A DNA stretch of 64,000 bases from Lentibacter algarum (GTDB lineage Bacteria > Pseudomonadota > Alphaproteobacteria > Rhodobacterales > Rhodobacteraceae): NCBI RefSeq assembly GCF_040580765.1, contig NZ_CP158687.1:3162001-3226000 (forward strand), in the 5' to 3' direction. The notes under the pieces were generated by a model. That model was not told where the DNA came from. It saw only the letters and a program-made list of their open reading frames with translations, and ran no database searches. Made by a program: the position numbers and the translations under genes. Shown here piece after piece: positions 54,091-62,455 of the stretch. Positions within the stretch are counted from its first letter, which is position 1. Every line of letters starts with the position of its first letter.

Positions 54091-54786
54091 CTACCGAAAC
54101 CTTTCCAGCCGTGTGATATCGCTTTGAGTGGCCCTACGTGAGGCAACGATGCGGCTAAACTGGTCTCTCAAGACATATTGCCCACGCGTAACCGCCTCAG
54201 TCCAGCCATTGGCATAATGAATTTCGATATCTCGCCCGCGATAATATGCCCTGACTGCTTGCGACTCGACCTTTGGTGATTTGCTTTTGGACGCTGACTG
54301 CGTACTTTCAAAATACGCCCGCATGCGCGACGCATCGCTTCCCTTTGCTTTACGGCGCTCCAGCACTCTCCCTGACGAATCTGTTCTGCGAAAGCGGTCC
54401 CCGATGATCTCGCTCATGCTCCCGTCGGAAAATGTAACACGCGCGCCGTTTTGCAGACGCTCGGCGTGCTTTACCTGCTTTGATCGGGCCTTGTCGGGGT
54501 CGCGATGCGCCTTCTTCGACCGGTCATGATCATCGTCATCGTCATGATCACCATCATCGTTATCACTATCATCATCGCCATCGTCACCGTCGTCTCCATC
54601 ATCCCCGTCTCCATCGTCTCCGCCCCCATCATCACCGTCGCCGTCTTTTGCAGCCGCTGAGGCCATGACAACACGAAGCAAGCCCTCGCTGTCGACTTCC
54701 AGCCGAAGCGGGAAGGCAACAAAAAGAACGGCCAGAAAGGCCAGCCAGCGGCTACGTTTGATATTCATCTTTCCCGCAATATCCAT
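54091..54786 (-). CDS. secreted protein with Asp/Gly-rich tract
   Basis: 231-aa protein with a signal-peptide-like start (residues 7-45; the ATG at 54768 giving MNIKRSRW is an equally good start). Residues about 47-92 are nearly all Asp and Gly with a few Asn/Ser and His, like a Ca2+- or metal-binding or mineral-binding tract. A basic Lys/Arg-rich segment and a C-terminal domain with repeated patterns (FSDGSMSEIIGDRFRRTDSSGRVLERR; YANGWTEAVTRGQYVLRDQFSRIVASR) follow. I know no family. It converges on the response regulator, 3 nt between stops. Confidence 0.75.
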   Translation of the reverse strand: MDIAGKMNIKRSRWLAFLAVLFVAFPLRLEVDSEGLLRVVMASAAAKDGDGDDGGGDDGDGDDGDDGDDGDDDSDNDDGDHDDDDDHDRSKKAHRDPDKARSKQVKHAERLQNGARVTFSDGSMSEIIGDRFRRTDSSGRVLERRKAKGSDASRMRAYFESTQSASKSKSPKVESQAVRAYYRGRDIEIHYANGWTEAVTRGQYVLRDQFSRIVASRRATQSDITRLERFR

Positions 54787-55120
54787 ATTTCAAGCCGACG
54801 ATAGCACAGCACCGCATGCCTTACTTCGGACTTTGGTCTAACAATGAGGAACGTTTCTAAGCTACCAAAGCGGCATCAGACCTATATCCAATTCCCCAAG
54901 TTTCGGCCTTATCCCACGCTCTGACTGGCTCACAACAGACCATGTATATGTCTCAAGCCAAGTGCCTGCGCAGCGTCCAACGTAACACAAGAGCGCATTT
55001 TGCATTCTGTGGGAAGGCGTCTAGCCTGACACAATGGAAACTAGCTCATCGGCAGTCAAAAACTGTCATGAAAGCAACTGGACGTTTCCAATCAGGTGCA
55101 GCCAGTGATGCTGGTGCGAA
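54787..55120. other. intergenic region without recognised content
   Basis: About 330 bp between the start of the Asp-rich protein gene and the permease terminator. It must hold the promoter of the Asp-rich protein gene at its left end. Short open frames in it have no ribosome site or known domain. I see no RNA gene. Confidence 0.5.
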
Positions 55121-55144
55121 GCGGGCGGCCCGAAGACCGCCCGC
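55121..55144 (-). terminator. hairpin after uracil permease gene
   Basis: Perfect stem GCGGGCGG/CCGCCCGC with an 8-nt loop, 9 nt past the permease stop codon. No U tract follows, so it may act as an RNA-stabilising end and not as a true intrinsic terminator. Confidence 0.5.
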
Positions 55145-55152
55145 CAGTTTGT

Positions 55153-56439
55153 TTAGTCTTTGCTCTGATGCGGCAAAATCAGGTTCAGAACCAGACCCGC
55201 AATCCCCGCAAGACCAATCCCTGCAAGCTTGAAATCATCGCCAAGCTCAAGTGTGAGGCCACCGATACCAATGACAAGAATGGTCGATACAATCACCATA
55301 TTACGTGGCTCGCTCAGGGCTTCTCCAAGCTTGGAAAGAACCGAAAGACCAACCACAGCAATCATCCCGAAGAGTAGGATCATAATGCCGCCCATGACAG
55401 GCATAGGGATCGTGCCAAGCGCGCCGCCAAGCTTTCCGACAAAGGACAGGATGATCGCAAAGATCGCCGCCCAAGTCATGATCGCAGGGTTAAACGCGCG
55501 CGTCAGCGTCACCGCACCTGTCACTTCCGAATAGGTCGTGTTGGGTGGTCCGCCCAAGAGGCCCGCAACACTTGTGGCCAGGCCGTCTCCAAGCATCGTG
55601 TTTTGAATGCCTGGCTTTGTCATGTAGTCGCGCTTGGTGACATTCCCGATGGCAAGGATGTCGCCAAAATGCTCGATCGCAGGCGCAATCGCGACTGGCA
55701 GCATGAAGACAATTGCCGCAAGCTGGAACTCAGGCGTTACAAAATTCGGCACAGCAAACCAAGCCGCATTCGAGACAGAGGCCGTGCTCACAAAGCTTTC
55801 GCCTGTTACCATGCCAAGCACAAGCGCGGCCACATACCCTGCAATCACACCTACAATAATCGGCACAATCCGCATCATGCCACGGCCCAGAATGGCCGTT
55901 AGCATCGTCGCGCCAAGCGCAACCGCCGCCAGAAGCAGCGCATAAGATTTCGGCATAATCTGCGTATCACCCGCAAGACCTGTCGCCATATTCACAGCGA
56001 CAGGGGCGAGCGAAAGACCAATGACCATAATCACAGGTCCGACAACAACAGGCGGCAACAGCCGCTGCAAAAAGCCCGCGCCAAAAATGCGGATCGCAAA
56101 GCTCAGCACCACATAAACAAGCCCCGAAACCGCCAGAGCACCCGTTGTCGCAGGCAAGCCCCACGTCTGAACCGCAAAGATGATTGGCGCAATGAATGCA
56201 AAAGAAGAAGCAAGAAAAACAGGCACTTGGCCTTTGGTGACAATCTGGAAGATCAGCGTTCCAACACCAGCCGTAAACAAAGCGACACTCGCATCAAGTC
56301 CAGTCAACAGCGGCACAAGAACGAGCGCGCCAAACGCCACAAAGAGCATCTGCGCGCCAACAAGCGCTTGCCCCATACCAAACTTATAGTCTTCGCCCAG
56401 GGCATCTGCCCCTGCGGTATTCTCTGTCTGTGCAGTCAT
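55153..56439 (-). CDS. uraA: uracil/xanthine permease (NCS2)
   Basis: 428-aa nucleobase:cation symporter with about 14 membrane segments. The NCS2 signature is visible as AIAPAIEHFGDILAIGNVTKRD near residue 245, and GLLGGPPNTTYSEVTGAVTLTRAFNP near 300 matches UraA. Uptake of uracil is likeliest. ATG 56439 is preferred because GGAGGG lies 9 nt upstream; the ATG at 56445 is too close to it. Confidence 0.9.
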   Translation of the reverse strand: MTAQTENTAGADALGEDYKFGMGQALVGAQMLFVAFGALVLVPLLTGLDASVALFTAGVGTLIFQIVTKGQVPVFLASSFAFIAPIIFAVQTWGLPATTGALAVSGLVYVVLSFAIRIFGAGFLQRLLPPVVVGPVIMVIGLSLAPVAVNMATGLAGDTQIMPKSYALLLAAVALGATMLTAILGRGMMRIVPIIVGVIAGYVAALVLGMVTGESFVSTASVSNAAWFAVPNFVTPEFQLAAIVFMLPVAIAPAIEHFGDILAIGNVTKRDYMTKPGIQNTMLGDGLATSVAGLLGGPPNTTYSEVTGAVTLTRAFNPAIMTWAAIFAIILSFVGKLGGALGTIPMPVMGGIMILLFGMIAVVGLSVLSKLGEALSEPRNMVIVSTILVIGIGGLTLELGDDFKLAGIGLAGIAGLVLNLILPHQSKD

Positions 56440-56547
56440 TTTCATGTCCCTCCAATGACACATATGAAGCCACATGCCCCATTGTTCGGGTGCTCTGCAG
56501 CTTCTCTCCTGTCTACCGAATGAAGGGGGGTTGCGTAAAGCGTGCTG

Positions 56548-56997
56548 TCAGTGCGTCGCGTTGCAGAGCTTTAAAGCTGGGTCAAGCGCCACCATTTCTT
56601 CCGCAGTCAGCTTGGTCATTTCACGGCTTTTACCCCATGTGCTGAGAAAGCGCTGGCGGATCACAGGCGTCAGATACTCTGCGCTCAAAGCGTTGAACCG
56701 CCCATTCAGGTTGCTCGCATGAAAGCCAAAGCGCGTTCCGCGGATCAAGCAGGCGTTGGGCAAGCTCGTAAGCATCGTACATGCAGAGTTACACCCCCCA
56801 AGACGAACCTGCCGCCCACTCGCCTTGAGCTCCGCATGAAGGGCCGCATATTCATAAGGGTTCCCGCCTGTGTCCCCAAGGATCGTCACAGGCCCGCTCC
56901 CGCTCACATCAGGCGTGGTGTTCACAGAGCACGCTGCCAGAACAAGAAAGAATAGAGAAACAAAGAAAAAGCTACCAAAGCGCATTGAAAAACCCAT
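56548..56997 (-). CDS. ClpP-like-fold small lipoprotein
   Basis: 149-aa lipoprotein with lipobox VLAAC (Cys near residue 23; start may be ATG 56985). The body has GGNPYEYAALHAELKASGRQV, GGCNSACTMLTSLPNACLI and GFHASN. The spacing Gly-Gly, Ser-Ala-Cys-Thr and Phe-His matches periplasmic ClpP/crotonase-fold proteins (COG3904 type) with a Ser and His that could be catalytic. Activity unproven. Neighbours a trypsin-like protease on the other strand. Confidence 0.65.
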   Translation of the reverse strand: MGFSMRFGSFFFVSLFFLVLAACSVNTTPDVSGSGPVTILGDTGGNPYEYAALHAELKASGRQVRLGGCNSACTMLTSLPNACLIRGTRFGFHASNLNGRFNALSAEYLTPVIRQRFLSTWGKSREMTKLTAEEMVALDPALKLCNATH

Positions 56998-57082
56998 TCA
57001 GCAATCGTTTACAAACATCCATCATCAGGCTTGCCTAGCCTATCACGCTTATGCAACTCTTTGAGTAATAAAGGTCTGTGTG

Positions 57083-58510
57083 ATGAAATTACTTCTATCG
57101 CTACTTCTGTCCGCCACGGTGTTTTTGGCAACTCCACAGAAGAGTTTTGCCCAAAACTACGCGGCGCTCTTTGAGCAGTTCCAGCCGAGCGCCTTAACCC
57201 GTGAAGACAAGCGCTTCCTGCAAGCTGCTCTCGCTTTTGAGGGGCACTATAAAGGTCTCTTCGATGGAGACTGGGGCAAGCTGAGTCAAACTGCGATGGA
57301 GAGCTACTCGGCCAGAACGTTTCAGACAGGTGTCGAGCCGTGGCACATGGCCCTTCTTGCGTTTTCCCTCTTTGATGAGACGAAAGAAAATGGCTGGGAC
57401 ATGTATCATTCTGACTGGCTCGGCATGACATACCTCTGGCCTAAAGACGCCTTTCGTAAAGATAGATCGACCAAGAATTTTATAAACTTCCGTCATATCG
57501 GCAGCAGCCTGTCTTATTCCGTCGGTGTCCTTGATTTTAAAGCCGCTCAAAACGTCCATGACTTCACGCAACGCCGCCATGCGGGCTCTGGTGAAGCCTA
57601 TTCGGTGCGCAAGCCCAACTTCGCAATTTCCACAGCACAGATCTCCGACGGGAGCTATCTCTACACCCGTTCCAATCTTATCAAAAACCGTTGGTCAACC
57701 GTCATGCTATCGGCAAATAGGCGTGACAAAGCCTTGCTGGACGCCGTCTCCTCCAGCATCTCCACAGGCTACGCCAATCCACTCGGCATGACAGAAAACG
57801 GACATCTAGCAACTGTTGTTCTACAAACAATTGAGGTTTTGAGCACAAAGGACGAACCTCAATTGAATGCCGCTCAACCTGCCCCAAGCCCACCCAAAAC
57901 AACAACCAGTTCAGGCACAGGGTTTGTTGTATCCGCACAGGGCCATATCCTTACCAATGATCATGTGGTCGACAGCTGCAGCCGCTACACAGTTGATGGT
58001 AAGCAAGCAGAGCGCATCGCTGGGTCGCCTGAATTTGATCTCGCCCTCCTGAAAGCTCCTATTAAAAAAGACGCTGCCGTTGCTGTCTTCTCCGCCGCAC
58101 CCCCGCGTCTCAACTCTGATGTGACAGTGGTTGGCTATCCATACGGTGGCGCCCTTAGCGGCCTCAACGTGACACGCGGTTCGGTCTCGTCCCTCAAAGG
58201 CCTTGGCGGAGACGCCACCCGCCTCCAGATCACAGCGCCAGTTCAGCAAGGCAACTCTGGTGGCCCCCTCGTCGCAGCCGATGGTGAGATCGTCGGCGTC
58301 ATCGTCTCTAAGCTCGACGTTCTCAAATTTGCCGACGCCATTGGTGATGTCCCGCAGAACGTCAATTTCGCCGTACGTGGCGAAATAGCCAAGCTTTTCT
58401 TATCTCAGAACGGAATCACGCCCGCACTCAGCCTTGATGATATTGCTCTTGATCCAACAGAAATAGCTGAACGCACTGCTGCCTTCACCGTTTTCATCGA
58501 GTGCCACTAA
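57083..58510 (+). CDS. exported trypsin-like serine protease
   Basis: 475-aa secreted protein. Signal peptide (residues 1-23, ending SFAQ), then a domain of about 30-250 whose opening LQAALAFEGHYKGLFDGDWGKLSQTAMESY looks like a peptidoglycan-binding repeat, a Pro/Thr linker, and a C-terminal S1 protease domain. The triad is complete: His in LTNDHVVDSC, Asp in PEFDLALLKAP and Ser in QQGNSGGPLVA. No PDZ domain, so it is not a standard DegP. ATG 57083 has AAAGG 9 nt upstream. Confidence 0.87.
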   Translation: MKLLLSLLLSATVFLATPQKSFAQNYAALFEQFQPSALTREDKRFLQAALAFEGHYKGLFDGDWGKLSQTAMESYSARTFQTGVEPWHMALLAFSLFDETKENGWDMYHSDWLGMTYLWPKDAFRKDRSTKNFINFRHIGSSLSYSVGVLDFKAAQNVHDFTQRRHAGSGEAYSVRKPNFAISTAQISDGSYLYTRSNLIKNRWSTVMLSANRRDKALLDAVSSSISTGYANPLGMTENGHLATVVLQTIEVLSTKDEPQLNAAQPAPSPPKTTTSSGTGFVVSAQGHILTNDHVVDSCSRYTVDGKQAERIAGSPEFDLALLKAPIKKDAAVAVFSAAPPRLNSDVTVVGYPYGGALSGLNVTRGSVSSLKGLGGDATRLQITAPVQQGNSGGPLVAADGEIVGVIVSKLDVLKFADAIGDVPQNVNFAVRGEIAKLFLSQNGITPALSLDDIALDPTEIAERTAAFTVFIECH

Positions 58511-58516
58511 ACCAAG

Positions 58517-59605
58517 TTAAGCCACAACCTCACTTGCAAAGTCGCCCCGCAAAGCACATTCCAGAAGCTCTAAGTCTTCCGAGCACTCCGCATAACGCGC
58601 GCTCATGTGTGGCGGCAGCACAAAAGCATCCCCCGCCTGTAGCGCGCGTGGCTCCTGGCCTTCAGCATGAAGCGTCATTGTGCCCTCCATGACAAAGGTA
58701 AAGTGAATGTCCGCATCCGTTCGCGTGGCGGGTGGCTCACCGCTCTCAAAACGAACCACCTGAATACCGGCCACGCCCTTCGTGCCGTCCGATATCCCCG
58801 TATCGCGACAGCGAAACCCGGGGATGCGGAAAGGCTGCCAAGTGGCCCCCTCCTTTACATGATGCACAAAGCGCTGGCCCTGCCATTCGCGCTTGGGGTC
58901 GCCATGGCCGTTGGGCAGTGTAAAGGCGTGATCAATCGTCGTCACATGGTCCGCAGGAACGCCGATCTCGATCACTTCGATATCAGGAGAAGCATGACAC
59001 ACCCGATGGCGGATCTCTGGCGGCTGGATCACACAGTCGCCCGCGTGCAGGCGCATCAGGCCGCCTTGGTCCTCATAGAGCACATCCACCCAGCCTTTGT
59101 AGCAAAAGATAAGCTGGAACCCGACAGTGTGGTAATGCACCATATCAGGCACATCGCCGCCACCTGGCACACGGATATGGCTGGCAATAATCGCCCCGCC
59201 CAACCGCGTGGGCAGCAAGTCACGGTAGTTCATTCCCGCGCGCCCGATGACCCAAGGGGCAGAGTCCCGCAATCGCCGCACATCAAACATATGCTCGGTC
59301 TTGGGCAGGATCATCGGAGGATTCAGCTCGGCAATTTCGATCTTGGTCCCGTTCGGGGCAACAAGCTCTCTCGCGCCATCCGCAAAGCCTTCAGGGTCCG
59401 TCGTCAGGATGCGCAGCGTCCCCGCAGGTTCCTTCGCCCCCTTCTCGATGCGCACCCGCAATCCATGCCCCGAAAGCACAGCCACGCGCGGATCATCTGC
59501 AGGGAAAATCTCGTCCAGCCGCATCCCCAACACTTTGGTGTAAAACGGCAGATCGTCTCTCAGCTCGTCGGTCGGCAGGCGGACTTCGGCGCGAATTTCG
59601 CTCAT
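58517..59605 (-). CDS. VOC-bicupin fusion protein
   Basis: 362-aa protein with an N-terminal VOC (glyoxalase-like) stretch (LRDDLPFYTKVLGMRLDEIF at residues 15-34, to about 95), then two cupin domains: HYHTVGFQLIFCYKGWVDVLYED near 160-205 and DADIHFTFVMEGTMTLHAEGQ near 295-340. The first cupin keeps HYH-type metal ligands. The layout suggests a metal-dependent dioxygenase or isomerase for a small, perhaps aromatic, molecule. The stop codon of the GST gene overlaps its start (ATGA), so the pair works together. Confidence 0.75.
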   Translation of the reverse strand: MSEIRAEVRLPTDELRDDLPFYTKVLGMRLDEIFPADDPRVAVLSGHGLRVRIEKGAKEPAGTLRILTTDPEGFADGARELVAPNGTKIEIAELNPPMILPKTEHMFDVRRLRDSAPWVIGRAGMNYRDLLPTRLGGAIIASHIRVPGGGDVPDMVHYHTVGFQLIFCYKGWVDVLYEDQGGLMRLHAGDCVIQPPEIRHRVCHASPDIEVIEIGVPADHVTTIDHAFTLPNGHGDPKREWQGQRFVHHVKEGATWQPFRIPGFRCRDTGISDGTKGVAGIQVVRFESGEPPATRTDADIHFTFVMEGTMTLHAEGQEPRALQAGDAFVLPPHMSARYAECSEDLELLECALRGDFASEVVA

Positions 59606-60195
59606 AGCTTGAGCCGCCCCCGTGCGGCCTTGAAGCCCTCCCGCTTGCGCACTTGGCTCGCGTATGTGTTGAGCCTGTCATCTTCCAGATCAAACTTCGC
59701 GCTGATCGCCCATCCGAGACAATGTACCAGAAGCATATCCGCAATCGTCATTTCTTCACCCATAAGGTAAGGCCCCTCCATGCGCTCGGAGATACGCTTG
59801 ATGTTGCGCGCGAACTCCCACTTGAGTGAGTCTTTCACAGCAGGCACGCGCTGCTCTTCAGGCAAAATAAACGAGTGCCGCGCCGCCGTCCAAAGCACGG
59901 CATCGACCTCGTCCAAAATCTGATGAAACCAAGCATCTTGCTTTGCGCGTTCAATTGTCCCGGCAGGGTAGGTAAACTGGCCGTGCTTATCAGCCAAAAA
60001 CGTCATGATCGCCGCTGAATCTGTGATCAGTTCACCATCGACTTTCAGCGCAGGAACCTTGCCAGACGGGTTCACAGCCTTCATCTCGTCACTGCCAGCT
60101 TTCAGATCATGATGGACAAATTCCACACCCATTTCGTCCAAAAGCCAAAGCACCCGAAACGCACGGCTCGCCACACCACCAAAGACTTCATACAT
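59602..60195 (-). CDS. glutathione S-transferase family protein
   Basis: 197-aa GST. N-terminal thioredoxin-like domain with SRAFRVLWLLDEMGVEF near residue 10, the cis-Pro GKVPAL near 51 and the glutathione-contact DSAAIMTFLAD near 64; all-helical C-terminal domain with EEMTIADMLLVHCLGWA near 150. It is the first gene of a coupled pair with the VOC-bicupin gene, so it may activate or remove the same compound. Confidence 0.88.
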   Translation of the reverse strand: MYEVFGGVASRAFRVLWLLDEMGVEFVHHDLKAGSDEMKAVNPSGKVPALKVDGELITDSAAIMTFLADKHGQFTYPAGTIERAKQDAWFHQILDEVDAVLWTAARHSFILPEEQRVPAVKDSLKWEFARNIKRISERMEGPYLMGEEMTIADMLLVHCLGWAISAKFDLEDDRLNTYASQVRKREGFKAARGRLKL

Positions 60196-60336
60196 GATTT
60201 CTCTCCCTTATTTGTGCACACGAGACATCAAACAAAAGAAAGCCGCAAGGGGCGCATTGAAAAAGACGATCATGTTCTTTTGCGTTTACGGTCTGCGTGT
60301 TACTCTCAAGTATGTGTAAGTAGATGGTGTCGACAT

Positions 60337-61410
60337 TTGGCAGATGTTGAGCAACCCGCCTATTCCAAAAAAGAAATTGTTGAAGCAGGGAAAACCCTGA
60401 GTCAAAAAATATCCGAAGTTAACGTGAAAACACTAAGTGCCTTTCAAGTGGCACACAATTGGAGGGCTTCATATGCGCTTCCAATGAATAGAGTAAGACA
60501 TGAACTACGCGGCAAGGTCTTACGAAATGAAGGCAGCGGAGTAACTGCTGCCAGGCTAAAACGCATGTCATCAATTCGGAAAAAGCTCGCGCCAGGAAAT
60601 CGCACACTTTATCAATTACAAGATATCGCAGGCACACGGGCAATACTCCCTGATATGGCGAGCTTGGATAGGGTGTCAAAATACTTCGAAGATGGTGATA
60701 CGCTACATTCCATCGTCAGATTGAACGACTACATCGCGGATCCAAAGCCCGATGGCTATCGTAGTAAACACATAGTTTTGAAGTTTTCAGGAGAGGGCGC
60801 TGAAGCGGTATATAGTCGTCAGTTTGTTGAGATTCAGCTGCGAACTGAAAAACAACATGCTTGGGCTACCGCAGTTGAGGCCGTTAGTTTGGTCAGAAAC
60901 GAACCAATGAAGTCAGGGGAAGGTTCTAAAGATTGGCTCAGGTTTTTTAACTTGATGTCAGCCGAAATCGCCGATCGGGAACTACAAGTCACAGCAAAAA
61001 ATGCGATACGCATCGAAGAACTAAAAGAACTCGACTCAACTCTTGGCGCCTTGAAGGAGTTGCAGGGCTACAATCAAGCTCTGAAATTTACAGAGCGCGT
61101 TGATGCAAGGTCAGGGCAGTTCTTTTTGATCAATTTTGATCTAAAGTCTAAAGCTATGAGTGTTTCGCCATACAGTATGTCGAAAGAAGGCAACGCAGCA
61201 TACGACGCAGAAGAGCGTAATGTTCGCGGAACAAACGCTGTTCTGGTCGAAGTTGATAGAGTGCATGACCTTAGAGCAACATACCCAAACTACTTTCTAG
61301 ACGTTCGAAAATTCGTTGAGGAATGTGAAGTCTCGTTATTTGGGAAAAAGGTATTTAGGTTCCATGAGATGGACGTTTCATGGGTGAGAAATTGGAAAAA
61401 ACCAACTTAA
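60337..61410 (+). CDS. RelA/SpoT-domain nucleotide synthetase-like protein
   Basis: About 357 aa with a single (p)ppGpp synthetase-like domain: RLKRMSSIRKKL, LYQLQDIAGTRAI, PKPDGYRSKHIV and FVEIQLRTEKQHAWA are all family motifs. No HD hydrolase or TGS/ACT domains. The gene is clearly more A/T rich than its neighbours (for example the stretch around 60930-61080), which suggests recent gain. The start is unsure: TTG 60337 is the first in-frame start after the divergent GST gene's promoter region. It could be a small alarmone synthetase, a toxSAS-type toxin or a phage-defence protein; no antitoxin is seen beside it. Confidence 0.78.
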   Translation: MADVEQPAYSKKEIVEAGKTLSQKISEVNVKTLSAFQVAHNWRASYALPMNRVRHELRGKVLRNEGSGVTAARLKRMSSIRKKLAPGNRTLYQLQDIAGTRAILPDMASLDRVSKYFEDGDTLHSIVRLNDYIADPKPDGYRSKHIVLKFSGEGAEAVYSRQFVEIQLRTEKQHAWATAVEAVSLVRNEPMKSGEGSKDWLRFFNLMSAEIADRELQVTAKNAIRIEELKELDSTLGALKELQGYNQALKFTERVDARSGQFFLINFDLKSKAMSVSPYSMSKEGNAAYDAEERNVRGTNAVLVEVDRVHDLRATYPNYFLDVRKFVEECEVSLFGKKVFRFHEMDVSWVRNWKKPT

Positions 61411-61426
61411 AGTAAGGAAAATGGAT

Positions 61427-62455
61427 TCACCGCTTTCCAGCCAGCCCTGCGAGCCTGATCAGCGTGCGCTCCACCAGCGCCATCTGTGGCGCGGTCTGCC
61501 CTGCGCTGCGCAGTTGCAAATCTGTTTCGATAAGATAGCTCAAAGCCTGTTCAAGCTTCACAGCGCCCCAGCCTTGCGCTTGCTTGAGCATCCTGTCGCG
61601 CCGTGGCCCAAAGATCGGCGGGCGCAGCCGTGCAATGCCTTGGCTCGCGCCCGCAGGGTCACTCGCCGCCGCATAGAGCGCCTTGAAATGCCGTGTCGCG
61701 CCAATGATAAGCCCCACGGGCTGCACGCCTTGGGCCTTAAGCTTTGTCATGATCGGGTGAATTTCGCCCATCTTGGCCTCCGCCACGACGTTCAAAAGAT
61801 CATCAAGCGCCGCCTCTGTGCTTTGCGGTGCGCAGGCCGCAACATCTGCGCTGCCCACTTCGCTTGCGTCACCGTGTTTATACAGCGCAAGCTTCTCGAT
61901 CGTCTGGCGGAAGTCCCCCGGTCCAAGCTCACGGCTCAGCCCAGTGAGGTCAGTCATGGCATCGCGGCTCACTTGCGCAAGCCCAGCGTCCTTTAGCATG
62001 CCTTCAATTTCGTCGCGCCCGGGCGGATCGTCATAAATCCCCACAGCATAGGCATTTCGATGCGCCTCAAAAGCCTTGCGGATTTTCGACGTCGCCTTGA
62101 GCTGTCCCGCTGTCACGATGATCTGCGCATCACCCTCGGCCCAGTCTTCCAGCGCAGCAAGAATAGCAGGCGCAGCCGTATCGTTGGCATCCTCCACAAA
62201 GGCCACACGCGGCCCAGGGAAAAAGCTCACGGCCTTCACAGCATCAAGCAACATAGCAGGGTCTTTGCGCAAATCGCCCGCAGGCATCCGCACCAGCCGC
62301 ATTTCTTCGTCGCCCTTGGGGCCAATAAGCGCTTTAATGACGTCTTGCCGCTTCAGAGCAACGCGCATCCCGTCACTGCCATAAATCAAAAGCCCCGTGC
62401 GCTTGGCATCTGGCGATTTGAAATAAGCTGTCGCCTCGCGCCCGCCGAGCTTCAT
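61427..62455 (-). CDS. holA: DNA polymerase III subunit delta
   Basis: 342-aa clamp-loader subunit that opens the beta clamp. YFKSPDAKRTGLLIYGSDGMRV at the N-terminus, the middle PGDFRQTIEKLALYK and C-terminal RPPIFGPRRDRMLKQAQGW match HolA. It starts with a 4-nt overlap of the lptE stop; the leuS-lptE-holA order is conserved in alphaproteobacteria. Confidence 0.93.
   Translation of the reverse strand: MKLGGREATAYFKSPDAKRTGLLIYGSDGMRVALKRQDVIKALIGPKGDEEMRLVRMPAGDLRKDPAMLLDAVKAVSFFPGPRVAFVEDANDTAAPAILAALEDWAEGDAQIIVTAGQLKATSKIRKAFEAHRNAYAVGIYDDPPGRDEIEGMLKDAGLAQVSRDAMTDLTGLSRELGPGDFRQTIEKLALYKHGDASEVGSADVAACAPQSTEAALDDLLNVVAEAKMGEIHPIMTKLKAQGVQPVGLIIGATRHFKALYAAASDPAGASQGIARLRPPIFGPRRDRMLKQAQGWGAVKLEQALSYLIETDLQLRSAGQTAPQMALVERTLIRLAGLAGKR

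Noticed and set aside
54527..54652. Non-coding microsatellite of ATC/GTC-like triplets
   Set aside because: It is the coding sequence of the Asp/Gly tract in a supported gene with a signal peptide.
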